Assembly (NCBI RefSeq): GCF_030291135.1
Contig: NZ_CP127409.1
Span: 434,001-498,000, forward strand
Length of the DNA stretch: 64,000 bases
Direction: 5' to 3'
Source of the DNA: Rhodanobacter thiooxydans
Lineage (GTDB): Bacteria > Pseudomonadota > Gammaproteobacteria > Xanthomonadales > Rhodanobacteraceae
Made by a program: the position numbers and the translations under genes. Shown here in pieces: positions 37,763 through 46,030 of the stretch (position 1 is its first letter; every line of letters begins with the position of its first letter). A model generated the notes under the pieces. It was not told where the DNA came from, did no database searches, and saw nothing but the letters and a program-made list of their open reading frames with translations.

Positions 37763-39340
37763 TCAGGCCTGCCAGGGCGGCAGGCCCAGCGCGGCGCGCA
37801 GCGGATCGAGCAGGGCGCCATAGCGCGTGCTGTGCGCGGTGTCGCTGCGCAGTGGCTGGCGTACCTGGTCGGCGCTGGGCGAGCGCACCTCGCGGGCGGT
37901 TTCGTGGAAGCGCAGGCACGCGGCGTCGAACGGCAGGTCGCAGAAGGCCAGCAAGGCACGGATGCGGGCTTCCGGATCGGCCAGCAGCGCTTCGTAGTCA
38001 TGCGTCATCACGGCGTGGGGATGGCGGCTGACGAGCCGCTGCAGACTGCGGTCGCAGTCGCGCCAGAAACTGGCCAGGTCGCCGAAGTCGCGGGTGTATT
38101 CGTTGTTGTCCAGGCGCTGGCGATAGCAGGAGAAGCAGGTTTCCAGCGCGTCGCGACGGCAGCCGACGATACGCGCGCCCGGCAGCATGGCGCGGATCGC
38201 TTCGGCATAGATCCAGTTGCTCGGCAGCTTGTCGGTGAAGCGTGGGCGACGCTTGCGCCAGTGCGCCGTGCGTTCGAGGTAGCGGCGACCGAGCCGCGAC
38301 CAGTCGGCCGGTTGCATGTGCGGTACCCAGCGCGGGAACGGCTGCCCGCGCCGACGCGACTCCTCGGCCAGTACCTGCGGCAGGTCGGGCAGCTCGCCGG
38401 TGCCTTCCACTTCCGGGTGCGAGGCGAGGATCTGTTCGGTGAGCGTGGAGCCGGATCGCGGCAGGCCGACGATGAAGATCACCTCGCGCCCGAGGGTGGG
38501 GTCGTCCGCTCCAGCCGGCGGCGGGTCGAAGGCTGCCGCCAGCGCGTCGATCGCCGTTGAGTAGCCGGCGGCGTTCCACTGCTGGCGCTGCCGCGCGATG
38601 GTGTTCGCCGTGGCGATCGCCTGCAGCGATTCGGCATGTCGCCCCTGGTCGTCCAGTGCGCGCGCCAGCGCAAACCCGATCGCGATGCGGTCGTCGTCGG
38701 TGGCGCGCGGCACCCGCAGGGCGGTGCGCATGGCGGCGATGTCGGCCTCGCTCATGCGGGTGGTCTTGAGGTCGGCCAGTCCCCACCATGCCATGCCGGC
38801 CCACGGTCGTTCGGCCAGCACGCGGCGGTATTCGGTGGCGGCGTCGGCTGGCTGTCCGCGCATGCGCAGCATGTCCGCCCGCAGCGCACGTGCGTCGGTG
38901 GCGTGCGGATCCAGTTCCACCGCGGTGCGCAGGGCGGCTTCGGCTTCGTCGTTGCGCACGCTGCGGGTCAGCATGACGCCGAGGTTGTACCAGGCCAGCG
39001 CCATCTCCGGCTGCAGCCGGCAGGCGGCCTGCAGCGCATCGATGGCGCCGTCGTATTCGCCGGCCTGGCCGAGCAGGGTGGCCAGCGTGTTGAGGTAGAC
39101 CGGATCGTCCGGCTGGCGGGCGAGTGCCGCCCGCATCAGGGCAATGGCCTCCTGGTGGCGCCCCTGCATGCCCAGGATGCCGGCGTGCAGGCGCTGCACT
39201 TCGGGGTGATCGGGCTGGCTGGCGAGCAGCGGCGCCATGCGTGCGGTCGCGACATCGAGACGGCCGTCGTCGAGCGCCCGCGCGACGGCGGAGACGGCCC
39301 GTGTCAGGTCAGGGGTGAGGCCATGCAGTCGTGCCGACAT
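37763..39340 (-). CDS. TPR-repeat sulfotransferase (copy 3)
   Basis: This 525-residue paralogue of copy 2 has at least four recognisable TPR units, for example around LNTLATLLGQAGEYDGAIDAL and LAWYNLGVMLTRSVRNDEAE. A sulfotransferase domain follows with FIVGLPRSGSTLTEQIL starting at residue 289, and FTDKLPSNWIYAEAI and VGCRRDALETCFSCYRQ downstream. It is the first gene of the two-gene minus-strand unit and diverges from the TPR-hydroxylase gene across a 120-bp gap. No signal peptide is visible, so modification would occur in the cytoplasm. Confidence 0.88.
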   Translation of the reverse strand: MSARLHGLTPDLTRAVSAVARALDDGRLDVATARMAPLLASQPDHPEVQRLHAGILGMQGRHQEAIALMRAALARQPDDPVYLNTLATLLGQAGEYDGAIDALQAACRLQPEMALAWYNLGVMLTRSVRNDEAEAALRTAVELDPHATDARALRADMLRMRGQPADAATEYRRVLAERPWAGMAWWGLADLKTTRMSEADIAAMRTALRVPRATDDDRIAIGFALARALDDQGRHAESLQAIATANTIARQRQQWNAAGYSTAIDALAAAFDPPPAGADDPTLGREVIFIVGLPRSGSTLTEQILASHPEVEGTGELPDLPQVLAEESRRRGQPFPRWVPHMQPADWSRLGRRYLERTAHWRKRRPRFTDKLPSNWIYAEAIRAMLPGARIVGCRRDALETCFSCYRQRLDNNEYTRDFGDLASFWRDCDRSLQRLVSRHPHAVMTHDYEALLADPEARIRALLAFCDLPFDAACLRFHETAREVRSPSADQVRQPLRSDTAHSTRYGALLDPLRAALGLPPWQA

Positions 39341-39460
39341 CCGGGCTCCGTTGATGTGTGGTGGGCGCGACAGCGCCGCGAACGACTATTATGCCTGCCT
39401 GACCACGGTCCGCTTCGTCGCGGGTGGTGGCGGCATGACACAACCCGCGGAGCACCATCG
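39341..39460. promoter_or_regulatory. Divergent promoter region, sulfotransferase copy 3 / TPR-hydroxylase
   Basis: These 120 bases separate two divergent start codons. A TATTAT hexamer at 39387-39392 is a good -10 candidate for the plus-strand gene. Its complement includes CATAAT, usable in the opposite direction. No clear -35 accompanies either, so the sites are tentative. Shared control of the two transcription units is plausible. Confidence 0.4.
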
Positions 39461-40783
39461 ATGAGCGTTCCATCCCTGCCGGAGCCTGCATCATTGCGGG
39501 AGACCGTTCGCATGCAACTGCAGCGCGGGCAGATGGCGGCGGCGGAATCCTCTTATCGGCAACTGCTCGAGCACGAGCCCGATGACGCCGATGCGCTGAT
39601 CTTCCTGGCCGACCGCGAGCTGGCCCAGCGCAACGCGCCGCAGGCCCAGTTGCTGCTGAGCCGGGCCGAGCGGGCGCACCCCGACCACCCCGGCGTGGCC
39701 CATCAACTGGGCAGCGTGTACCTCGCCACCGGCGATTTCGAAGCGGCCGCCAGCCACCTGCAGCGGGCCCTGTCGCTGGCGCCGCGCATGTTCCTGGCGC
39801 GTTTGCGGCTGGGTATCGCCCTCGAACAACTGGACCGATCGGACGAGGCGTTGACCGCCTACTTCATGGCGGTGCGCGGTGCGCAGGAGCAGGGTCGCTG
39901 GCTCAGTGACGCGACCACCGCGCCCGGTCTGCGCGATCTGGTGAAGTACGCCATGAGTTACGCCAATGCCGGGCGCAGGCGCCTGTTCGATGCGGCGCTG
40001 GAGCCGCTGCGCGAGCGCTATGGGCGCTCCGAGCTGGGCCGGGTGGATCGCGCGCTGGCCATCCATCTCGGGTTGGAGCCGATGCCGTCGATCGATCCGC
40101 GCCAGCGTCCGCTGTTCCTCTATTTTCCCGACATACCCAGCCAGCCGTTCTATCCGCGTGAGCGTTTTCCCTGGCACGAGACGCTGGAGGCGGCTGCCGC
40201 GGTGGTGCGCGCAGAGCTGCTGGCCGTGCTGGCGGGCGAACAGCCGCTGGAATCCTTCCTCGGCGTGGACGACCCCACACTGGCGCAATCGATGCTGCGA
40301 GGATCGGATGGGCACGCCGCCGCATGGGATGCCTACTTCTTCCATCGCCACGGCGATCGCTACGAGGATCATTGCGCCGCCTGCCCGCGCACCAGTGCCC
40401 TGCTGGATGCGGTGCCGCTGGTGCGCATCCGCGACCATGCGCCGGAAGCGCTGTTTTCGGTACTGCGCCCGGGCACCCATATCCTGCCGCACCGCGGCGT
40501 GACCAATACCCGCTTGGTCACCCACCTGCCGCTGATCGTGCCGTCCGACTGTGCGCTGCGCGTGGGCGGGCAGGTCCACTCCTGGCGTGAGGGGAGTTGC
40601 GTCACCTTCGACGACACCTTCGAGCACGAAGCCTGGAACCGCAGCCCGTTCACCCGCGTGGTGCTGATCCTGGACAGCTGGAACCCCGACCTGACCGAGG
40701 CGGAGCGGGCGGCGGTTACCGATCTGGTCGAGGCCATCGGCGATTTCAACGCGTCCTGCGAGCTGCCCGCCGATCCAGCGTAA
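39461..40783 (+). CDS. TPR-repeat aspartyl/asparaginyl beta-hydroxylase
   Basis: This 440-residue protein has about four TPR units (residues 10-170) and a C-terminal aspartyl/asparaginyl beta-hydroxylase domain of the 2-oxoglutarate/Fe(II) oxygenase superfamily. Iron ligands are His344 in LPHRG and His389 in DDTFEHEAW. As in human AspH, the usual facial-triad carboxylate is replaced by glycine. The 2OG-binding Arg lies in the TNTRLVTHLPL or FTRVVLILD segment. A cysteine pair in HCAACP near residue 307 is unusual. GCGGAG precedes the ATG. It should hydroxylate Asp/Asn side chains of a protein or peptide; the substrate is unknown. Transcription ends at a perfect palindrome. Confidence 0.88.
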   Translation: MSVPSLPEPASLRETVRMQLQRGQMAAAESSYRQLLEHEPDDADALIFLADRELAQRNAPQAQLLLSRAERAHPDHPGVAHQLGSVYLATGDFEAAASHLQRALSLAPRMFLARLRLGIALEQLDRSDEALTAYFMAVRGAQEQGRWLSDATTAPGLRDLVKYAMSYANAGRRRLFDAALEPLRERYGRSELGRVDRALAIHLGLEPMPSIDPRQRPLFLYFPDIPSQPFYPRERFPWHETLEAAAAVVRAELLAVLAGEQPLESFLGVDDPTLAQSMLRGSDGHAAAWDAYFFHRHGDRYEDHCAACPRTSALLDAVPLVRIRDHAPEALFSVLRPGTHILPHRGVTNTRLVTHLPLIVPSDCALRVGGQVHSWREGSCVTFDDTFEHEAWNRSPFTRVVLILDSWNPDLTEAERAAVTDLVEAIGDFNASCELPADPA

Positions 40784-40806
40784 TCGGCGTCGCATCGGCT
40801 GCAGCG

Positions 40807-40832
40807 AAAACGGCGCCCCGGGGCGCCGTTTT
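40807..40832. terminator. Bidirectional terminator palindrome
   Basis: A perfect 26-bp palindrome with AAAACGGCGCCCC as its left half reads identically on both strands. A GC stem is flanked by A-tract and T-tract, so it can terminate the TPR-hydroxylase gene on the plus strand and the Grx4-rhodanese gene on the minus strand. Confidence 0.85.
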
Positions 40833-40858
40833 CCTGTGTCAGCCGGGTAAGCTGCCGC

Positions 40859-41782
40859 TCAGTAGCGCGGCACGCTGGAGTCCACCTCGCTGGCCCACGC
40901 GTCCATGCCGCCTTCCACGTTGTGCAGGTTGCTGAAGCCGTGTGCGGCGAAGCGTTCGGCCATGGCGCGGCTGGACATGCCGTGGTGGCAGATGAAGGCC
41001 AGCGCGGTGTCCTTCGGCAGGCTGGCCAGGCTCTCGTAGCCTTCCTCTTCCAGCACCCGGGCCTGCGCCAGCGGCGCGGCCTGGGCGCGGCCGGCGGCGG
41101 GGCGCACGTCGATCAGGGTGATGTCGTTGGCGGCCAGCCGCTGCTGCAGCTGCTGCACGCTGAGCGACTTGATCTCGACGGCGCCGGGGAACTTCAGGCT
41201 CAGGCCCTCGCCCTGCACGGTGGAAACCCAGTCGATCACGACGCCCTTGGCGCGCTGGGCGCTGGCCGGGTCGAAGTGGATCTCCAGCCCGTTCGCCGTC
41301 GCCACGATGTCGTGTTCGCCGGCCGGCGCCAGCTGGAAGCCGGCGCTGTGGTCGGGGCCGATCTCCAGGTGAAGCGCCACGCCCTGCGCGTTCGCGGTGC
41401 CCTGGCGGATCGCCTCGGCGGCGGCGTCGGTGATGGTGATTTCCGGCGGCGTGCGGTCCGGCGCGGCGACGCCGAACAGCTGGTGCAACTCACCGCTACC
41501 GTACATCTGGCGGATGATGTCGGCGCCGCCGACCAGTTCGCCTTCCACGTACAGCTGCGGGATGGTCGGCCATTCGCCGTAGGCCTTGATGCCCTCACGG
41601 ATCTCCGGATCGTCCAGCACGTTGACCGTGTGGTATTCGGGCAGCAATTCATTGAGCGTGTTGGTGGCTGCGGCGGAGAAACCGCACATCGGCTGCTGGC
41701 GGTTGCCCTTCATGAACAGCACCACGCGGTGGTCCTTGAGCAGGGTTTCGATACGTTCGCGGGTGGTGGCGTCGAGGGACAT
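40859..41782 (-). CDS. grxD: Grx4-type monothiol glutaredoxin fused to a rhodanese domain
   Basis: This 307-residue protein has three parts. Residues 1-105 are a monothiol glutaredoxin with the CGFS active site (Cys33) and the WPTIPQLYVEGELVGG glutathione/cluster-binding segment. Residues about 115-205 resemble a HesB/IscA-like fold (PPEITITDAAAEAI) but lack the three conserved cysteines. Residues about 210-300 are a rhodanese domain with catalytic Cys265 in CHHGMSS. Monothiol glutaredoxins carry [2Fe-2S] clusters with glutathione; the fused rhodanese suggests a sulphur-transfer role. E. coli GrxD is only 115 residues. Confidence 0.9.
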   Translation of the reverse strand: MSLDATTRERIETLLKDHRVVLFMKGNRQQPMCGFSAAATNTLNELLPEYHTVNVLDDPEIREGIKAYGEWPTIPQLYVEGELVGGADIIRQMYGSGELHQLFGVAAPDRTPPEITITDAAAEAIRQGTANAQGVALHLEIGPDHSAGFQLAPAGEHDIVATANGLEIHFDPASAQRAKGVVIDWVSTVQGEGLSLKFPGAVEIKSLSVQQLQQRLAANDITLIDVRPAAGRAQAAPLAQARVLEEEGYESLASLPKDTALAFICHHGMSSRAMAERFAAHGFSNLHNVEGGMDAWASEVDSSVPRY

Positions 41783-41859
41783 GGGGAACTCCGGGGAAGA
41801 AGGCCAATGATACGCCGTCCGATATGCGGGAGGCCCGCCGACCTTCAAGCCCGCCCGCT

Positions 41860-42717
41860 TCAGGCGGCGCGGTGCAGTTCCCCCAGGTCGTGCCGGCGCG
41901 TGCCCAGCGGCGCCAGCGCCCGTACCGCGGCGGGCGAGGGCCACACCAGTTCGCGGCTGGCGCGGCCCAGCGCGGTGGCCTGCTCGCTCCAGTGGATCAG
42001 TTCCATCGCGCCGGTGTGATCCTCGACCAGCGCGGTGCAATGTTCGACCCAGTCGCCGTCGTTGAGGTAGAGCACGCCGTCCAGCTCGCGCACGTGGCCG
42101 AAGTGGATGTGCCCGCAGATATGCCCGTCGAAGCCGCGTTCGCGCGCGTCGGCGGCCACGCGCTGCTCGTACGCGCGGATGTACGCCAGCGCCCCTCCGA
42201 TGCGCGACTTGAGGATGATCGACAGCGGCAGATACGGCAGCTGCAGCCGTCGCCGCAGCGTATACAGACCGCGATTGCTCCAGCAGATGAGTCGATGCAT
42301 CGCCTCGCCGAGCTGCAGCATCCAGCGGCGGCCGACCTGCTCGGGATCGAATTCGTCACCGTGGCTGACCCGGTAGCGGCGACCGTCGGCACCCACGTGC
42401 ACCGCGTCCAGCGCGATGCGCACGCCGCCGAAGTTCTGTCCGTGCAGTCCGCGCATCGGCGCGTCGTGGTTGCCGGGAATGTAGACCACCTCGACGCCGC
42501 GGCGCGCCAGTGCCAGCACTTCGGCGATCACCGCACTGTGTTCGGCATGCCACCAGTGGCGTCGGGACAGCGCCTCCAGGTCGACGATGTCGCCGACCAG
42601 GTAGAGCTTCTCGCAGCGCAGCTGGCGCAGGAAGTCGAGCAGGTAGGCGGCCTTGCAGTCCGGCGTGCCCAGATGCACGTCGGAGATGAAGGCGCTGCGG
42701 CAATGGAAGCTGGTCAT
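41860..42717 (-). CDS. UDP-2,3-diacylglucosamine diphosphatase-like metallophosphoesterase
   Basis: This 285-residue calcineurin-like phosphoesterase has the full metal-binding set: ISDVHLG, VGDIVD, PGNHD, a later HGDEFD, and the C-terminal CGHIHFG. It belongs to COG2908, which includes LpxH, the enzyme that cleaves UDP-2,3-diacylglucosamine to lipid X in lipid A synthesis. It is longer than E. coli LpxH (240 aa) and could be the LpxH2-type paralogue, so the exact substrate is uncertain. The ATG at 42717 begins the first beta strand. Confidence 0.85.
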   Translation of the reverse strand: MTSFHCRSAFISDVHLGTPDCKAAYLLDFLRQLRCEKLYLVGDIVDLEALSRRHWWHAEHSAVIAEVLALARRGVEVVYIPGNHDAPMRGLHGQNFGGVRIALDAVHVGADGRRYRVSHGDEFDPEQVGRRWMLQLGEAMHRLICWSNRGLYTLRRRLQLPYLPLSIILKSRIGGALAYIRAYEQRVAADARERGFDGHICGHIHFGHVRELDGVLYLNDGDWVEHCTALVEDHTGAMELIHWSEQATALGRASRELVWPSPAAVRALAPLGTRRHDLGELHRAA

Positions 42718-42811
42718 GGCACGGTCCCCGCTGGTGGCCCGGGGCGCCAGTGTGCGATCGCCACGTCACCGTGCGATGGCGGACAGGTTGCAGCGCGGTT
42801 GCGGTGAATTT

Positions 42812-43411
42812 CTAGGCGCGCAGCGCGGCGTGGACCGACGGTTCGATCGCCGCCGCCCACAAGGCGTACTGCGCCGCCGAGGGATGCAGGCCGTCGTCGG
42901 CGAGCAGCTCGGGATGCTGGCGCGAGATGCCGGTGATGTCGACGAAACGGACGTCCGCGCGGCTGCTCGCGTCGCTGGCGATCGCGTTGTAGCTGTCCAG
43001 CTCGGTGGCGATCAGCCTGCGGTCGCGGCCCTGCTCCCGGGCGAAGCGGGTGACGCCCCAGTCGGGGATCGACACCACCACCACGCGCGCGGCACGTGCG
43101 CCGGCCAGCGTGATCGCGCGCGCCAGCAGGCTGGTGAACTCGTTGCGGTAGTCGTCGGCCGGGCGGCCGCGGTACTGGTTGTTCACACCGATCTGCAGCG
43201 TCACCAGGTCGTACGGCGGCGCCAGCAGCGCGGCGTCCATGCCCTGCGCCAGTTCGTCGGTGGTCCAGCCGGTGATGGCGACGATCTGCGGCTCGTCGAT
43301 CGGCGTGCCGGCCTGGCGCAGGCGCTGCGCCAGCACGGCCGGCCAGCGCTGGTGCGCGGCCACTGCCTCGCCGATGGTGTAGGAGTCGCCCAGGGCGAGC
43401 CAGCTCGGCAC
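42812..43411 (-). CDS. SGNH/GDSL hydrolase
   Basis: This about 199-residue SGNH-fold esterase has block I GDSYTIGEA (Ser10), the block III-like QIGVNNQY, and the C-terminal DDGLHPSAAQY with catalytic Asp-x-x-His. The likely start is the GTG at 43411, nine bases after the alaA stop codon, and the two genes appear to form one transcript. It lacks a signal peptide with this start, so it may be cytoplasmic. The substrate is unknown; related proteins are esterases/lysophospholipase-like. Confidence 0.83.
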   Translation of the reverse strand: MPSWLALGDSYTIGEAVAAHQRWPAVLAQRLRQAGTPIDEPQIVAITGWTTDELAQGMDAALLAPPYDLVTLQIGVNNQYRGRPADDYRNEFTSLLARAITLAGARAARVVVVSIPDWGVTRFAREQGRDRRLIATELDSYNAIASDASSRADVRFVDITGISRQHPELLADDGLHPSAAQYALWAAAIEPSVHAALRA

Positions 43412-43419
43412 GGCGCGGC

Positions 43420-44682
43420 TCAGGCTACTGCAGTGGCGGACGGCGACTGCTCGCGTGCCATCCGCGCCAGTACCCGCTCGATCCGCACGAACACCTCGCG
43501 CAGTTGCGCCGGCGGCGGCAGCAGGGTCAGCCGGAAGTGACGGCTGCGCGGCACGTTGAAGCTGCTGCCGGGCACCACCAGCACCGATTCCTCCTCCAGC
43601 AGGCGCAGCGCGAAGGCCTCGTCGTCGAAGCTGGCGAGGCGGTCGGCCCGCACCTGCGGGAACGCGTACAGCGCGCCATCCGGGACCACCAGTTCCAGGT
43701 AGTCGCTGGCGGCGACGCCTTCCAGCACGACGCGGCGCGCCTCGTGCAGGCGTCCGCCGGGGGCGGTCAGCGCGCCGATCGTCGGCGCATCCTGCAGCGC
43801 CGGCAGCACCGCCCACTGCGCGGTGACGTTCGCGCACAGGCGCAACGCGGCCAGCAGCTGCAGCGCATCGCGATAGGCCGCGCTGCGCGCGGGGTCGCCG
43901 GACAGGCTCACCCAGCCGATCCGGTAACCGCAGGCGCGATGCACCTTGGACAGGCCGCCGAAGCTGAGACAGGGCACCTCGCCGGCCACCTCGGCCAGCG
44001 GCTGGAAGCTGGCGCCGTCGTACAGGATCTCGTCGTAGATCTCGTCGGACAGCAACAGCAGGCGGTGCCTTGCCGCGATCGTCACCAGCCGTTCCAGCAG
44101 CGCGCGCGGATAGACCGCGCCGGTGGGGTTGTTCGGGTTGATCAGCACCAGCGCGCGGGTGCGCGGGGTGATCAGCGCCTCGATCTCGTCGGGGTCGGGC
44201 AGGTGGCCGTGGCGGGCGAGGCAGCGGTAGTAGCGTGGCTGGCCGCCGTTGAGGATGGTGGCGGCGCTCCACAACGGGTAGTCGGGGCTGGGCAGCAGCA
44301 CTTCGTCGCCGGCCTGCAGCAGCGCGCGCAGCGACAGGTCGATCAGCTCGCTGACGCCATTGCCGATGAAGATGCGCTCGGCATCGACGCCCTGGGCGCC
44401 GCGTGCGCGCTGCTGTGCGGCGATCACCTCGCGGGCGAGTTCCAGGCCCTGCTCGTGGCCGTAGGCCTCGCTCTCGTGCAGGTGGCCGGCGATCGCCTCG
44501 CGCAGGTGTGCCGGCGTGACGAAACCATAGCGGCCGGGATTGCCGATGTTGAGCTTGATGATGTCGAGGCCGGCAGCCTCCAGCTCGCGTGCGCGCCGGG
44601 TCAGCGCACCGCGGATTTCGTAGCGCACGTCCGCCAGGTGCGCACTGGGTGTGATCGAGGCCAACGCCGGTGTCCTTTGCAT
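43420..44682 (-). CDS. alaA: PLP-dependent aminotransferase AlaA
   Basis: This 420-residue fold-type I aminotransferase closely follows E. coli AlaA, which makes alanine from pyruvate and glutamate. Shared pieces are YEIRGALTRRARELE, LKLNIGNPGRYGF, IGNGVSELIDLSLRALL, SPDYPLWSAA and NPNNPTGAVYP. The PLP-binding Lys is Lys246 in GLSKVHRACGYRIGW, and the C-terminal PGSSFNVPRSRHFR arginine motif is present. The ATG at 44682 gives a slightly longer N-terminus than E. coli. It is divergent from rsgA and followed by the SGNH hydrolase gene. Confidence 0.92.
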   Translation of the reverse strand: MQRTPALASITPSAHLADVRYEIRGALTRRARELEAAGLDIIKLNIGNPGRYGFVTPAHLREAIAGHLHESEAYGHEQGLELAREVIAAQQRARGAQGVDAERIFIGNGVSELIDLSLRALLQAGDEVLLPSPDYPLWSAATILNGGQPRYYRCLARHGHLPDPDEIEALITPRTRALVLINPNNPTGAVYPRALLERLVTIAARHRLLLLSDEIYDEILYDGASFQPLAEVAGEVPCLSFGGLSKVHRACGYRIGWVSLSGDPARSAAYRDALQLLAALRLCANVTAQWAVLPALQDAPTIGALTAPGGRLHEARRVVLEGVAASDYLELVVPDGALYAFPQVRADRLASFDDEAFALRLLEEESVLVVPGSSFNVPRSRHFRLTLLPPPAQLREVFVRIERVLARMAREQSPSATAVA

Positions 44683-44840
44683 GTTGGAGGTGAGATCGAC
44701 AGGCGGCCACGCCGCCGGTGGCTTGATCCTAGCAGCGTGGTGCAGTGCAGCGCGAGCACCATTTGGGCCGCTTCCCGGTTCATCGTCGGGCAATCTCCGG
44801 GCAGGGCATAATCGCCGCACCGTGCTGACCGATCTTCCCC

Positions 44841-45896
44841 ATGAGTGATCCCGAAACGATCGAACGCCTGCGCCGCATCGGCTGGCGCGGCGATGCGCTG
44901 CCCGGCGCCGGCCTGCGCCTGGCACGAGTGGTGGCCCAGCATCGCGCCGGCTACGAGCTGCACGACGGCGCGAGCCTGTTCGGCGCGCAGCCGGACGGGC
45001 GTTTCCTCAAGCGTGGCATCGACCCGACCGCGCGGCCGGTGGTCGGCGACTTCGTCGAGGTCGAGGCGGGCAAGCCGCCGCATATCGTCAACGTGCTGCC
45101 ACGGCGCACCGTGCTGTCGCGCGCGGCAGCCGGCGAGCGCTACGAGCGCCAGCTGATCGCCACCAACATCGACTACGTGCTGGTGCTGACCGGACTGGAT
45201 GGCGACTTCAACCCGGCGCGGATCGAGCGCTATCTGTCGCTGACCGAGGATTCCGGCGCACGGCCGGTGGTGCTGCTGAGCAAGCTGGATACACGCGAGG
45301 ACGCTGCGGCGCAGCTCGACGCCTTGCGCGCACGATTGCCCGCGGGCACGCCGATCCATGCGCTGAACGGCAAGGACCCGGCCAGCGTGGCGTCCCTGGC
45401 CGCCTACCTGCAGCCGGGCGACAGCGCGGTGCTGGTCGGCTCTTCCGGCGCCGGCAAATCCACGCTGACCAACACCCTGCTCGGCACGGCGCGCATGGCC
45501 ACCGCCGAAGTGCGCAGTCATGACAGCCGCGGCCGCCACACCACCACCCATCGCGCCCTGCTGCAGCTGCCCTCGGGTGGCTGCCTGATCGACACCCCCG
45601 GCATGCGCGAGCTGAAGCTGACCGGGGAGGAGAACCTGGACCTGTTCGCCGACATCGAGGTGCTGGCCGAGCAATGCCGTTTCGCCGACTGCGGCCACGG
45701 CAGCGAGCCCGGTTGCGCGGTGCAGGTGGCGCTGGACAGCGGCGAGCTGGCGCCCGGGCGCTGGCGCAATTTCCTCAAGCTGCACGACGAGCGCGAGGAA
45801 CAGGCGGCGACGCTGGAGGCGCGCCTGCGCCGCCAGCGGGGCGGCCGGCCGATCGAACGGCCGCACGGCCATCGCGGGCAGCGCGAGCGGGAGTGA
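44841..45896 (+). CDS. rsgA: Small ribosomal subunit biogenesis GTPase RsgA
   Basis: This 351-residue circularly permuted GTPase acts in late 30S maturation. An N-terminal OB domain comes first, and GTPase motifs follow in the permuted order G4 (LLSKLD), G5, G1 (VGSSGAGKST), G2 and G3 (DTPGMRE). The C-terminal zinc knuckle has CRFADCGHGSEPGC. It is monocistronic and divergent from alaA. A CATAAT hexamer at 44807-44812 may be the -10 element. Confidence 0.95.
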   Translation: MSDPETIERLRRIGWRGDALPGAGLRLARVVAQHRAGYELHDGASLFGAQPDGRFLKRGIDPTARPVVGDFVEVEAGKPPHIVNVLPRRTVLSRAAAGERYERQLIATNIDYVLVLTGLDGDFNPARIERYLSLTEDSGARPVVLLSKLDTREDAAAQLDALRARLPAGTPIHALNGKDPASVASLAAYLQPGDSAVLVGSSGAGKSTLTNTLLGTARMATAEVRSHDSRGRHTTTHRALLQLPSGGCLIDTPGMRELKLTGEENLDLFADIEVLAEQCRFADCGHGSEPGCAVQVALDSGELAPGRWRNFLKLHDEREEQAATLEARLRRQRGGRPIERPHGHRGQRERE

Positions 45897-46030
45897 GCCG
45901 GCTCGCGGACGACGCGCACCAAAGCATCTAGTATCGCGGCATTGTCGTAGCGGAGCGCAGGCATGCGTCGGTTGTCTTTCTCCTATCCAGGGCAGCGTGC
46001 TGGCACCGCTTCGTCACGCGGAGCCGGGAG

